DNA from: a bacterium
GTDB taxonomy: Bacteria; Zixibacteria; MSB-5A5; WJJR01
NCBI GenBank assembly: GCA_021813505.1
Contig: JAKAKI010000073.1
Location: forward strand, 109,851-164,635
Direction: 5' to 3'
Length of the DNA stretch: 54,785 nt
Shown here in pieces: positions 18,876-28,120 of this stretch (its first letter is position 1; every line of letters starts with the position of its first letter). A model generated the notes under the pieces. The model made no database searches. It worked only from the letters and a program-made list of their open reading frames with translations, and had not been told where the DNA came from. A program made the translations under genes and the position numbers.

Positions 18876-20137
18876 TTCGCGACTTTCCCGTTCTTGATCA
18901 CCGTGGCCGCCAAATCGACTCCGTAATGATAGGCAATCTCACGATAATCATGGGCATCCCACACCACAAGGTCGCATTGCTTGCCGACCGCCAGCGATCC
19001 GATGCTCTGGGCGCGCCCCAGCGCCCAAGCGGCGTTCAGCGTACCGCCGACCAGCGCTTCCGCCGGTGACATCTTATACAGCACGCAGGCCTGATTCATC
19101 GCCAGAGGCATCGATTCGGTCATATTGCTGCCAGGGTTGCAGTCGGTTGCGACCGCTACCGCGACTCCCGCCGCGATCATCTGCCGTACGGGAGGGCGGC
19201 GCGGGAGGTCGAGGAAATACGCCGTGCCGGGAAGCATGACGGCAACTGTCGGCGAATCGGCGAGCGCGTCAATCCCTTTTGGGGAAATGAACACGAGGTG
19301 ATCGGCGGAGACTGCGCCCATCTGGGCCGCGAGCGCGGCGCCATCGACGTCGGAGAGTTCATCGACGTGGAACTTCAGTCCAAAGCCAAGCGAGCGCGCT
19401 CTGGTCTGAATGCGTTCGGTTTGAGCGCGGTCGAAAACGCCGGTGTCGAAGAAGATGTCATTGAATTCGGCGAGGCGACGGTCGGCAATCGCGGGAAGGA
19501 TCTCCTCAACGATTAGCGTGACATACTCTTCGTGGTGACCTTGATATTCCGCGGGAAAATCGTGAGCCGCAAGCGCGGTCGGCACCCAATCGATCGTATG
19601 GAGCGCGTTAACCTCGCGGATCGCCTCAAGGAGTTTGATCTCGGCCTCGAGCGACAGCCCATAGCCGCTTTTGGCCTCAGCGGTGGTGGTGCCGAGTGCG
19701 AGCATCCGGTCGGCGATGCGCCGTCCCTTGGCGATCAGATCGCCCAGACCATCGGCGCGCATCGCCGCGACGGAGGTCCGGATGCCACCCCCGGCCGCCG
19801 CGATTTCCAGATAGCTCTTCCCTGCCACACGCATCTCGAATTCCAGATGGCGCGGTGCGGCGAAAACCGGATGCGTATGCGCGTCGATGAGGCCGGGTGT
19901 CACTACGCGCCCGCCGGCGTTGCTTTCCGTCGCATCGGTGGTCAGCGTGACGTTACTGCTGGCGTGGTCGGTGGGGCCGGCCCAGACGATCTTGCCGTCG
20001 CGTGCTGCCAGGGCGCCGTCCTGGATAATCGCCAGTGAGGAAAGCTCTCCCCTCCGGCGCGGACCAGGCTCGTTCCGCTCGGTGCCGATACAAACAAGCT
20101 GCCCGGCGTGGACAATCTGAAAGTCGGCTTCAACCAT
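18872..20137 (-). CDS. hutI: Imidazolonepropionase
   Basis: 421 residues, full length for HutI (EC 3.5.2.7), which hydrolyses 4-imidazolone-5-propanoate to N-formimino-glutamate in histidine breakdown. Visible hallmarks of the amidohydrolase family are the metal-binding TPGLIDAHTHPVFAAPR (about 80-96), GTTTAEAKSGYGL, the metal-binding His in LKFHVDELSD (about 254-263), SADHLV, and ATDCNPGSNMTESMPLAM (about 328-345) with the metal-binding Asp and substrate loop. No other hut genes are nearby, so the rest of the pathway must lie elsewhere. It sits 21 nt after the DUF2344 gene and is coupled to the LptE-like gene. Confidence 0.95.
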   Translation of the reverse strand: MVEADFQIVHAGQLVCIGTERNEPGPRRRGELSSLAIIQDGALAARDGKIVWAGPTDHASSNVTLTTDATESNAGGRVVTPGLIDAHTHPVFAAPRHLEFEMRVAGKSYLEIAAAGGGIRTSVAAMRADGLGDLIAKGRRIADRMLALGTTTAEAKSGYGLSLEAEIKLLEAIREVNALHTIDWVPTALAAHDFPAEYQGHHEEYVTLIVEEILPAIADRRLAEFNDIFFDTGVFDRAQTERIQTRARSLGFGLKFHVDELSDVDGAALAAQMGAVSADHLVFISPKGIDALADSPTVAVMLPGTAYFLDLPRRPPVRQMIAAGVAVAVATDCNPGSNMTESMPLAMNQACVLYKMSPAEALVGGTLNAAWALGRAQSIGSLAVGKQCDLVVWDAHDYREIAYHYGVDLAATVIKNGKVAK

Positions 20138-20158
20138 GGTCTGTTCCGGATTACAGTC

Positions 20159-22447
20159 TTATGGAAACTCGAATGGCGATTTGACGCGATCGCCCAGACG
20201 GATCACCATCGCTGACCGTTCCATAACCAGCGCGGCGATCTGTTCGGGATCGAATCCAAAAATCAAACTGGCCCAGTCTGATGGGCGCAGGTTTCCCTCG
20301 GTTCCCAGTCCAACCCGCAATTCCCACCGGGTACCCTCGTCAGTCGACTCAATTGATGTCGATCGCAAATTCACTCGCGGGTCAAATGGCCGGCGATCCG
20401 GACGGTCGGGACGGCTCCAACTGAGATGCTGCTGCGTCATCAGGAATTGAATCGCATCCTGCGCCGGTTGCATGTCGAGCGGGAGAATCGCGGAGTAGAC
20501 CGCCTCGTTCAATGTCTCGGTGAGTGATGGCATCTGCGCGGGCATTCCCTGTGCCTCGATAATCTCGATCCCCGACGGGATGGCGGCTTCGAGCGCCTCG
20601 CTATCCGCTGTCTCCACGCCACGATCCATGACCAGATCGAAGAATTCCGCCTTGGACGTCATTCCAAATGCCAGCGGAGGACCGAACGAGAGCTTCATGC
20701 GCGGATGAAATCCTTCGGAATACGATGCCGGCAGACTCGCCTTACGAATAGCGCGTTCGATCACGCGTACCAAATCGAGGTGGGAATAGAAACGCCATTC
20801 GGCGGACTTGCCCCATTGCACCCGCAGACGATTGCGACTCGGCGAGGACAGACGGCGCGAGAAACCGTTCTTCTTCTGGCGCCGGCCAAACAGATTCCCT
20901 CCACTCGCATTTGATACCGGGGCAGTGGACATAATACCCGCTTCTGAAACTTCAGACGGCATTGTGACCATCGAATCGGGAGTCCGTCGCGAGAAACTCG
21001 TTTGCGGCGGGCCAGTCAGACCGGAGTTGTTCCGCAGCCAACTGCTCCAGTCAAAAGGCGGCGCATCGTCATTGGCGTCGGCGAGATTCAGTGCTTCCAG
21101 CTTTGGCCAGAGATCGACATCGGTTGCCGCCAGCCAGTTGCGGGCAATGACATCTTCGATTCGGAATAAGCCGACCGATGCCACCGAGGAAATGTCGTCG
21201 CGGAAATGCCGGGACTCGGAGGCCAGACGGCGGAAGTCTGCTTCCGCCGGGTATGAAGGCGGATCGCCCCAACGGTCCACCGGCGCCGGATCGAACTGCA
21301 ACCGCAGGGGACGTTTGTCTGCGTAGGTGCCCGCGGCCTTGGCCCAACCCCTGATTGCCTCCAGGGCAATCGGGACCAGGCGCGAGAATTCATCAAAGTT
21401 GGCGAAGGTCAGCACCGCCGTGAGTCCGTGCCATCCGTCATTCAAGGCGCGGGTTCCGGCGGCAATCAAATCATCAATCGTGTCGCCCGCCGTCATGCGC
21501 AACCGCAGGTTCGGCTTCAGAAGGTGCGGCTTGTACGACTTCCAGTAGGTTTCGAATTCGGCAGCGGTCAGCGGCGGCAGGTCAACCTGGACACGTTTCA
21601 TGTTGTGCAGGCGCGACATTTCCATCAACACCGACGCAACAGCCTGAGCACGGCTGTACCCCGAGTCGCAGAATCTCAGTGACTCCGCTCCGGTGGAGCG
21701 CAGGCAGGCAACGGCGTCGGCAACAATCGATGCCACCGGACGCGGATGTAGCGAATCATCGGCGCCGCCTTCAAAGAGCTCAACATCCAGTGCGGCGCCA
21801 TCGACCTCAACTCGGGGAATCCAATTCGGGGTCACCGATTGCGATTGAATCAAAAGCGACTGCCGGGCGGCCTTCCCACTCCAGAATCCCTCCCACTCCA
21901 TACCCTTCTTGTAGCAATCCCGAGTGACCGGTGATCCAGAACTGGAGAGAATCTCCTTCACAGAGTTGGGAAGCCAACCTGAGGTCGCCGGGACGATCCA
22001 GTCAACGTGATCTTTTAGAAAGCGCGGCGCCCACCACCCATCGACAACAACGCCGATCTTCTGGTTGGTAACGCCGATTCGTTTCAGAATCGCTGGAATG
22101 TGGGCAGCGCAGAAGACGTCGGGAACCCAAAAAACGGTTGTACCAGCCTGCCGAAGATCGTGGTGGCCATCGAGCGTAAATGGCGCCAGCGATTTTGCTT
22201 CGAGACGCTGCCACACATCGGCGGCGTACTCGACGGCACGCAACGGCAGGATGCCGGGAATGGACCGGAATTGGAAGAACGCCCGGCGCCAAGCCGGATC
22301 GGTCATGGCGTGATCGTAACGTTCCGGATAAAACCACACGACCTGTTTGGCATCGGCTGCCGGCGCCTCGCCATAGCCATCGACCTCGCCACCGAGGTAG
22401 CGGCCGGGGCGCAGGACGTGGTAGAAGAAGGATGGTGGGAGAGGCAT
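20159..22447 (-). CDS. DUF2344 (TIGR03936-like) protein fused to a radical-SAM-like region lacking its cysteine cluster
   Basis: 762 residues. The C-terminal 240 residues are a clear DUF2344 domain: LRVQWGKSAEWRFYSHLDLV, then SYSEGFHPRMKLSFGPPLAF. In many bacteria this domain is fused to, or follows, a B12-binding radical SAM protein (TIGR03960). Here the N-terminal 500 residues keep traces of that partner (LGGEVDGYG, VVWFYPERYD, RAVEYAADVWQRL, later RFCDSGYSRAQAV), but no C-x-x-x-C-x-x-C motif for a 4Fe-4S cluster is present. The radical chemistry is therefore probably lost, leaving a binding or structural role. DUF2344 proteins are often close to ribonuclease G and ribosomal genes. Start ATG 22447 has a weak ribosome site. 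Confidence 0.8.
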   Translation of the reverse strand: MPLPPSFFYHVLRPGRYLGGEVDGYGEAPAADAKQVVWFYPERYDHAMTDPAWRRAFFQFRSIPGILPLRAVEYAADVWQRLEAKSLAPFTLDGHHDLRQAGTTVFWVPDVFCAAHIPAILKRIGVTNQKIGVVVDGWWAPRFLKDHVDWIVPATSGWLPNSVKEILSSSGSPVTRDCYKKGMEWEGFWSGKAARQSLLIQSQSVTPNWIPRVEVDGAALDVELFEGGADDSLHPRPVASIVADAVACLRSTGAESLRFCDSGYSRAQAVASVLMEMSRLHNMKRVQVDLPPLTAAEFETYWKSYKPHLLKPNLRLRMTAGDTIDDLIAAGTRALNDGWHGLTAVLTFANFDEFSRLVPIALEAIRGWAKAAGTYADKRPLRLQFDPAPVDRWGDPPSYPAEADFRRLASESRHFRDDISSVASVGLFRIEDVIARNWLAATDVDLWPKLEALNLADANDDAPPFDWSSWLRNNSGLTGPPQTSFSRRTPDSMVTMPSEVSEAGIMSTAPVSNASGGNLFGRRQKKNGFSRRLSSPSRNRLRVQWGKSAEWRFYSHLDLVRVIERAIRKASLPASYSEGFHPRMKLSFGPPLAFGMTSKAEFFDLVMDRGVETADSEALEAAIPSGIEIIEAQGMPAQMPSLTETLNEAVYSAILPLDMQPAQDAIQFLMTQQHLSWSRPDRPDRRPFDPRVNLRSTSIESTDEGTRWELRVGLGTEGNLRPSDWASLIFGFDPEQIAALVMERSAMVIRLGDRVKSPFEFP

Positions 22448-22494
22448 GATGTCTTCGCTACAAAGTCGAGTGTGGTCAATCCCGATCCTATGAC

Positions 22495-22793
22495 GTCATT
22501 CCCGCGATAGGACGTACTGAAGAATCCGTCTCCAACGTCGCGGCAGTTGCGCAAGGGCGAGATTGCTTCGTCGCTCCCTCCGCCTTCGGCGGAGACGCTC
22601 CTCGCAACGACAACTGTGCCATTGCGGTGCCAACAACCAATGGGATGTCGTTGCGAGGCGCGGTTCTTTGCGCCGAAGCAATCTCGCCCATGCACAACTT
22701 CCGCCGCTCTTCGAAGGACATCTTCAACACGCCCAATTGCGGGAATTCAGTCCCCCGCGCGTCTGAATTTCCGCTTTCGCGGGAATGACGGCG
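22495..22793. repeat. Palindromic mobile-like element (GATTGCTTCGTCGCTCCC family) with flanking TTCCCGC repeats
   Basis: From about 22527 to 22740 the left half (TCTCCAACGTCGCGGCAGTTGC ... CTCGCAACGAC) is matched by its reverse complement on the right (GTCGTTGCGAGGC ... GGACATC), with a 30-nt unpaired centre. Inner palindrome tccgccttcggcgga. The same element forms the middle of 28442-29003, and a shorter relative lies at 26040-26165. 22764-22793 carries ttccgctttcgcgggaatgacg. No gene is supported in 22448-22934. Confidence 0.75.
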
Positions 22794-22934
22794 GAGGGTG
22801 ATTCCGCACTTCAGGGTGTGACTGGTCATCAGGTCAAACACTCTAACAACAGACCGATCAGTGGGTTGACTCCCCACATGATCGGCCCAATCCGCCAGGA
22901 TAACGGTGTACGTTGCCAACAGCCCAATTGGCCG

Positions 22935-23126
22935 TCAGCCGTAGATTTCCTTGTGATTGCATTTGCAGACAATCACAATTTGATCGCGGAATCTCCACGA
23001 CCCTTTGGTCGGATGCACCTCCGGCCGGACTGCACGAACTGCCGTCATCGCGGTTCCGCAGACCGGACACAAGCGTGCGTCCTTGTCCTTCTTCAGCTTA
23101 TCCTGGAATGTACGTGTCTTGGCCAT
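22935..23126 (-). CDS. Small zinc-ribbon protein of unknown function
   Basis: 63 residues. Four Cys in two pairs (ARLCPVCGTAM at about 18-28 and VIVCKCNHKEIYG at the C-terminus) suggest a single zinc ribbon; the rest is basic (MAKTRTFQDKLKKDKDARL). A good ribosome site (GGGAG, 8 nt before ATG 23126) supports it as real. It lies between pheT and the DUF2344 gene, separated from both by repeat-rich gaps. A nucleic-acid or ribosome-associated role is possible but not shown. Confidence 0.75.
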   Translation of the reverse strand: MAKTRTFQDKLKKDKDARLCPVCGTAMTAVRAVRPEVHPTKGSWRFRDQIVIVCKCNHKEIYG

Positions 23127-23271
23127 AGTCTATCTCCCGCAAAGACCTGTAAGTTATGTTGTTCCGGCCGGAAGTCCAAGGGGTTTTTGAGGCCCAAACG
23201 GCGCCGTGTTAATCAGCCAGCGGGTGGTTTGGGCATCCTCAGAGACCATTATCGTCGTGAATTCGAGAGAC

Positions 23272-23397
23272 CGGACAGGAGTGTCCGGCCTACCGATATC
23301 GCTACCACTCGTTACGCAAGAGGGAGTTGCCCGGACTTCTCACAAGAACGTCGCCAGCCCGCCCCGTAGCCCGGTGGGCAAAGCCCACCCTACTCCC
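23272..23397. repeat. Short palindromic repeats after pheT
   Basis: ccggacaggagtgtccgg (23272-23289) and cggtgggcaaagcccaccctact (23370-23392, running over the pheT stop). The second recurs near 25885-25907 and, inverted, at 25950-25970. Confidence 0.6.
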
Positions 23398-25792
23398 GCA
23401 GCTTCGCGTCGTGCGCCGACTGGACCGCTTCCGTGATCCGCCGGTGCGCCGATTCGGTCTCTTCGTCGGTGAGCGTGCGATCCGGCAGACGGTAGCTGAT
23501 CGAGAAGGCCAGATTGACCTTGCCGGCCGGAATCGGCGGGCCGGTGTAACGATCGAAAAGACGGATGCGGTCGAGCAGCTTGCCGCCGGCCATGGCGATA
23601 GTCCGCTGGACATCGCCGCACGACACCGATTCATCGACAATGATCGCCAGATCACGGTACGCCGCCGGGAATCGCGGCAACGGGACATACTGCGGCACCG
23701 ATTTCTTCTTGCCGGTCCCGCACAACATCTCGAAATCCAAAACCGCCGCCCAGACCGGTTCCTTGGCGCCGAACCGGCGCGCGTGGGCTGGATCGATCAA
23801 TCCCATCTGGCCGAGCGCCATGCTTGAGGCGCGTGGTTCGCTGAAGATCACGAAACCCTGTGATGGGAGGAATGGCGCTGACGCGCCGGAAACAATCGAG
23901 AATCCCATGCCCCATTGTGCCATGAATTCGGTGAGCGTCGCCTTCAGATCGAAGAAGTCATACGCACGGGCCGCTTCGCCCCACCCGGCCGTTGGCGCCT
24001 GGCCGCAAAACGCGAGGATCAGTTCGGTGCGCTCGTCATACGACGGCTCGCCATCCTGAAGCTGGAAGACGCGCCCGAGTTCGAAGATCGAAATCGAATC
24101 GACCTGGCGATTCAGATTATGGACCACGACTGTGAGCAGCGAACCGAACAGTTCGGGACGCAGGATCGACAGATCGGCCGACAACGGATTGCGCAGGACG
24201 ACATGCCGATAGGCATCGACGAAGGTCGACGCCGGATCGGTCATCGAATTGCAAACAATTTCGTCCAGCCCCAGCCCGATCAGGATATCGCGCGTGCGCT
24301 TCTTGCAGGCCGCATCCTGGTCGCGCCGTGTCGGCACCGCACCGGCGGCGCGGCGCGTGACCGGGATCTTCTCATAGCCGTGAATCCGCGCGATTTCCTC
24401 GATGAGGTCGATCTCGCGGGTCACGTCGGGACGGAACGTTGGAACCGTGATCGTCGGCGGTTTGCCGGTTGCCACGCCGAATTCGAGACTGGCCAGCACT
24501 GACACCATCGACGGTGTCGAGAGGCTTGTCCCCAGCACGCGATTAACCTGTTCCGGATCCAAATCGAGCTTGACCGGGTCGATCGGATGCGGGTACGAGT
24601 CCACAATTCGTCCCAGCACCTCGCCGCCGGTCAAATGCCCGAACATCTCCCCTGCCCGATCCAGCGCATAGGGGATTCCGTTGGGGTCGGCACCCTTCTC
24701 GAAGCGCTGCGCCGACTCAGTCAGAAGCCCCAGCCGGGTGCGTGTACGGCGCGTGCGGGCGGGCGAGAAGTAGGCGCCCTCGATCAGAAACGTTGTCGTG
24801 AGCGAAGTTACTTCGGAGTCGGCGCCGCCCATGATTCCGCCAATCGCGACCGGGTCGCGACCGTTGGTGATCATCACTGCATCGGCAGGGAGCTTGCGCT
24901 TGACATCATCGAGCGTAACGAAATCCTCACCGGTCACCGGCTGACGGACCACAACCCGCCCATCGGGGAATTTGCTGAAATCGAATGCATGGAGCGGCTG
25001 GCCGGTTTCGAGCATGACGAAATTGGTGATGTCCACCGCGTTATTGATCGGCCGGACACCAGCAGAGCGCAGGCGGCGCTTCATCCAAAACGGAGACGAA
25101 CGCACCATACCCTTGCGCACCAACCGCGCGGCGTACCGCGGGCAACCCTCGGGATCCTCGATCGAAACCCGGACATGTTTTTCCGCGGGTTCGCGCGACT
25201 CCGAAAGCCGGATTTCCGGACGCAGCATACGGGCGCCGACCATCGCGGCGATCTCGCGTGCAATACCAAAAACCGAGAGGCAGTCGGCGCGGTTGGGCGT
25301 CAATTCGAACGACAGGCTGACTTCATCCAGCGCCAGCACCTGCCAGAGATCGTCGCCGACCGTGAATTCTTCCGGGTCCAATTCCATCAGCGCATCGGCC
25401 TCGGGCGAAACTCCAAGCTCGGCTTCGGAGCAGCACATCCCCTCCGAGGTCACCGTATCAAACTCGCGCGCACCGAGAACTTCACCATGCAATGCCGGGA
25501 TCTCGGCGCCGGGCAGCGCCACGGCAACCATCAGGCCGGGACGGGCATTCGGCGCGCCGCATACGATTGTCCGGCGGCCCGAACGGACGTCGACCGTCAG
25601 AACACGCAATTCGGGACGTGACGGATGCGGTGTCGAAGTCTCAATGCGACCGATGACCACATGCTTGAACCGGTCGAACACCGGCTCAATGGCATTGACC
25701 GCCGTGCCGATCGACGTGAGCCGCTCGCCGAGTTCCGACGGACTCCACTCGAACGCGACATAATCTTTAAGCCAGTTGTATCCGACTTTCAT
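23390..25792 (-). CDS. pheT: Phenylalanine--tRNA ligase beta subunit
   Basis: 800 residues, the normal length of bacterial PheT. Domains in order: N-terminal PheT start MKVGYNWLKDYVAFEWSP; tRNA-binding OB fold (about 40-150) with VIGRIETSTPHPSRPELRVL; B3/B4 editing region (about 215-390) with RPINNAVDITNFVMLETGQP; B5 DNA-binding-like domain (about 400-475); the catalytic-like core (EIARIHGYEKIPVT, SILRPELFGSLLTVV); and a C-terminal ferredoxin-fold anticodon-binding domain (PRFPAAYRDLAIIVDESVS to the end). It pairs with PheS to charge tRNA-Phe and edit Tyr. GAGG lies 8 nt before ATG 25792. pheS lies upstream across a 540-nt repeat-filled gap, an unusually wide separation. Confidence 0.97.
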   Translation of the reverse strand: MKVGYNWLKDYVAFEWSPSELGERLTSIGTAVNAIEPVFDRFKHVVIGRIETSTPHPSRPELRVLTVDVRSGRRTIVCGAPNARPGLMVAVALPGAEIPALHGEVLGAREFDTVTSEGMCCSEAELGVSPEADALMELDPEEFTVGDDLWQVLALDEVSLSFELTPNRADCLSVFGIAREIAAMVGARMLRPEIRLSESREPAEKHVRVSIEDPEGCPRYAARLVRKGMVRSSPFWMKRRLRSAGVRPINNAVDITNFVMLETGQPLHAFDFSKFPDGRVVVRQPVTGEDFVTLDDVKRKLPADAVMITNGRDPVAIGGIMGGADSEVTSLTTTFLIEGAYFSPARTRRTRTRLGLLTESAQRFEKGADPNGIPYALDRAGEMFGHLTGGEVLGRIVDSYPHPIDPVKLDLDPEQVNRVLGTSLSTPSMVSVLASLEFGVATGKPPTITVPTFRPDVTREIDLIEEIARIHGYEKIPVTRRAAGAVPTRRDQDAACKKRTRDILIGLGLDEIVCNSMTDPASTFVDAYRHVVLRNPLSADLSILRPELFGSLLTVVVHNLNRQVDSISIFELGRVFQLQDGEPSYDERTELILAFCGQAPTAGWGEAARAYDFFDLKATLTEFMAQWGMGFSIVSGASAPFLPSQGFVIFSEPRASSMALGQMGLIDPAHARRFGAKEPVWAAVLDFEMLCGTGKKKSVPQYVPLPRFPAAYRDLAIIVDESVSCGDVQRTIAMAGGKLLDRIRLFDRYTGPPIPAGKVNLAFSISYRLPDRTLTDEETESAHRRITEAVQSAHDAKLRE

Positions 25793-25819
25793 CTAACTGA
25801 CCTCGGTGGACGGGTGTTG

Positions 25820-26300
25820 GCAGCATGGGTAGCATGGGTATCCCGCCCATGCTTCACGGCCTGGACTCCCGTTCTAACATGGGAGGTGGGCAAAGCCCAC
25901 CCTACGAGTGACTCCAAGGGGCTGAAAGCCACTTGTCCGCAATGTGAAGTAGGGTGGGCTCTGCCCACCTTTTCCCTCATGCAGCGCCCGGTGCCCCACC
26001 CGGAGGGTGGGTTCATTTCGTAAGGCCTGCGGCAATTCGAACGACGAGATTGCTTCGTCACTCCCTCCGCCTTCGGCGGAGACGTTCCTCGCAATGACCC
26101 CGCAGCTAGTCCGCCCGAAGACTCAGTAGCAGTCATTGCGAGCGAAGCGAAGCAATCTGCGCGCCTCAAGGGCGACGCCATCGCGCAGCCGGAGACTCCA
26201 AGGGGCTGAAAGCCCCTTGTCCGCAAGGTGGCAGCGACGCGGTCCGAGCACTGGGTAGACTCGCGCGGACAAGGGGCTTTCAGCCCCTTGCGCTCCCGCT
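25820..26300. repeat. Cluster of interspersed repeats between pheS and pheT
   Basis: At least five elements are packed here: gcatgggtagcatgggtatcccgcccatgc (25828-25855), gtgggcaaagcccac (about 25887-25901), caaggggctgaaagccacttg (25915-25935), gtgggctctgcccac (about 25955-25969), the GATTGCTTCGTC...TCGCAATGAC palindrome (26045-26150) and two more CAAGGGGCT palindromes (26199-26219, 26270-26290). No gene is supported in 25793-26333. Confidence 0.75.
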
Positions 26301-26333
26301 GGAGAACATTCGAACAACGGTCCATGCCAACTC

Positions 26334-27350
26334 TCAAAACTGCCTCAAGAAGCGCAGATCATTCTCATAGAAAAGTCTGATATCGTCGATGCCGTGCTTG
26401 AGCATCGCGATCCGCTCCATGCCCATGCCGAATGCGTAACCGGAGAAGACCTTCGGATCATAGTCGACAGCCGCGAAGACTGCGGGGTCGATCATGCCGG
26501 CGCCGAGAATCTCGAGCCAGCCTTCGTGTTTGCAAATCGGGCAGCCTTTGCCGCCGCAAAGCAAACAGACGACGTCGACTTCGGTCGATGGCTCGGTGAA
26601 TGGGAAGAAGCTCGGACGGAACCGCAGCTTGGCATCCGGGCCGAAATACTCCATCGCGAAGGCGAGCAGGATCCCCTTGAGGTCGCCGAACGACACGTCG
26701 ACGTCGACAAAGAATCCTTCGACCTGATGAAAGACACAATACGACCGCGCGTTGATCGCCTCGTGGCGATACGACCGTCCCGGCGCCAGTATCCGCACCG
26801 GCGGCCGCTGACGTTCGAAGACGCGCACCTGGACCGGCGAGGTATGGGTGCGCATCAGGTATTCGTCGTTGAGGAAAAACGTATCCTGCATGTCACGCGC
26901 CGGATGGTCGGGCGGGAAGTTGAGCGCGCTGAAATTGTAGTATTCCGTTTCGATTTCCGGACCGTCGGCGATTTCGAATCCCATCCCATAGAAAATATCC
27001 ATGACCTCATCCATAGTCTGGGTGAGGATATGGCGTTTCCCCCGCGGACGGGGACGGCCCGGCAACGTGAAATCGTAGCCCGGCGTGACGGCATTTTCCG
27101 GAGCCGACTCCGAATCGCCGAACAAGGCGGTCAGATTGTCTTTGATCCGATTGGCGCGTTCACCAACCGTGCGGCGATCATCGGGAGGCAGGTCCTTCAG
27201 TCCGCGCAAAATCGCGTTGAGCGATCCTTTGCGGCCAAGGTAGCGCAGGCGGACATTTTCGCGCTCGGGGGCCGGGGCCTCGGACCACTCCCGTTTGGCC
27301 GACTCTTCCAAAGCGTTCAGTTTGGCATCGATTTCTTCGAAGACACCCAT
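26334..27350 (-). CDS. pheS: Phenylalanine--tRNA ligase alpha subunit
   Basis: 338 residues, full length. An N-terminal coiled-coil arm (MGVFEEIDAKLNALEESAKR to about 85) binds tRNA. The class II catalytic core follows: motif 1 region MDEVMDIFYGMGFEIADGPE, NFSALNFPPDHPARDMQDTF, motif 2 VRVFERQRPPVRILAPGRSY, and the C-terminal motif 3 FGMGMERIAMLKHGIDDIR. A Cys-rich loop (VCLLCGGKGCPICKHEGW) may hold zinc, as in some bacterial PheS. GAGG sits 8 nt before ATG 27350. A terminator and repeats separate it from rplT, so it needs its own promoter; I could not identify one. Confidence 0.97.
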   Translation of the reverse strand: MGVFEEIDAKLNALEESAKREWSEAPAPERENVRLRYLGRKGSLNAILRGLKDLPPDDRRTVGERANRIKDNLTALFGDSESAPENAVTPGYDFTLPGRPRPRGKRHILTQTMDEVMDIFYGMGFEIADGPEIETEYYNFSALNFPPDHPARDMQDTFFLNDEYLMRTHTSPVQVRVFERQRPPVRILAPGRSYRHEAINARSYCVFHQVEGFFVDVDVSFGDLKGILLAFAMEYFGPDAKLRFRPSFFPFTEPSTEVDVVCLLCGGKGCPICKHEGWLEILGAGMIDPAVFAAVDYDPKVFSGYAFGMGMERIAMLKHGIDDIRLFYENDLRFLRQF

Positions 27351-27464
27351 CGCAATCGCCTCGATTTGTCACACGGTGGAACGCTGACGCACAGGGAGAC
27401 GTTCCGACGTCGCTTTCCGAACGCCAACGCCCAGCCACGAGAAACACGCGCCTGCAGAAAACAA

Positions 27465-27576
27465 GCCCCGAAGGGGCGCCCTAGACCAGCCCAGGCCGAA
27501 GGCCTGGGTATCGAAGCGGAGCGAGCCGACACCCAGCGCTTCGCGCTGGGCTGAAATAGAACGCCCCTTCGGGGCT
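27465..27576. repeat. Interspersed palindromic repeat block between rplT and pheS
   Basis: gccccgaaggggc (27465-27477) and gccccttcggggc (27563-27575) flank two further palindromes (cagcccaggccgaaggcctggg and cccagcgcttcgcgctggg). Same family as 371-461 and 3121-3208. Confidence 0.75.
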
Positions 27577-27672
27577 ATCGCGTCGCGCCCTCCCTGAATG
27601 GGGGATTCGAGGTCGTCTGTGATGATCGTCACGCGATCCTTCATTCCGCTTTAGTCTCACAAGCCAGATAAA

Positions 27673-27697
27673 GAAAACCCCGCTTTGGAAGCGGGGT
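27673..27697 (-). terminator. Rho-independent terminator after rplT
   Basis: Minus-strand stem CCCCGCTT / AAGCGGGG (27678-27696, loop CCA) followed by TTTTCTTT, 40 nt past the rplT stop. It separates rpmI-rplT from pheS. Confidence 0.8.
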
Positions 27698-27736
27698 CAA
27701 CACTCAATTGCGAACGGCTCGAGTTTCGCCCCGTCG

Positions 27737-28087
27737 TCAGGCGCTCGCCACCGAGCGCACGACAGCTTCAAAACCCTTGGGGTCGGTGGCCGCCAGATGC
27801 GCCAGGACTTTGCGGTCGAGCTCGATTCCGGCCTTCTTCATGCCGTCGATCAGCCGGGCATAAGTCGTGCCGAACTGACGGGCGGCGGCGTTGATCCGGA
27901 TGATCCACAGGGCGCGCATGGTGCGTTTGATATTGCGGCGGTCGCGATATGCGTACTTCCACCCCTTTTCGACCGTCTCGCGGGCGCTGCGGTACTGCTT
28001 GCGCCGGCCGCCATAATTCCCCCGCGCCTCGTCCAAGTACTTTTTGCGGCGGCGGTGGGCGGCTACGTTATTGGTTGCTCTTGACAC
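27737..28087 (-). CDS. rplT: 50S ribosomal protein L20
   Basis: 116 residues, standard length. Typical L20 features: the basic N-terminal arm with HRRRKKYLDEARGNYGGRRK (about 11-30), YAYRDRRNIKRTMRALWIIR (about 45-64) and RINAAARQFGTTYARLIDGM. It binds 23S rRNA early in large-subunit assembly and, in other bacteria, represses its own operon. Translation begins at GTG 28085-28087, preceded by AAGGGA. It lies 33 nt downstream of rpmI. Confidence 0.97.
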   Translation of the reverse strand: MSRATNNVAAHRRRKKYLDEARGNYGGRRKQYRSARETVEKGWKYAYRDRRNIKRTMRALWIIRINAAARQFGTTYARLIDGMKKAGIELDRKVLAHLAATDPKGFEAVVRSVASA

Positions 28088-28120
28088 GACAGTATCCCTT
28101 CGAAATTGCGCTCGACAATC

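Noticed and set aside
23272-23289. ccggacaggagtgtccgg hairpin as terminator of pheT
   Set aside because: No T-run follows on either strand and similar palindromes are interspersed in the window, so it is listed as a repeat.
24587-25621. Plus-strand 344-codon frame across pheT
   Set aside because: Antisense shadow of PheT, which is full length and motif-complete.
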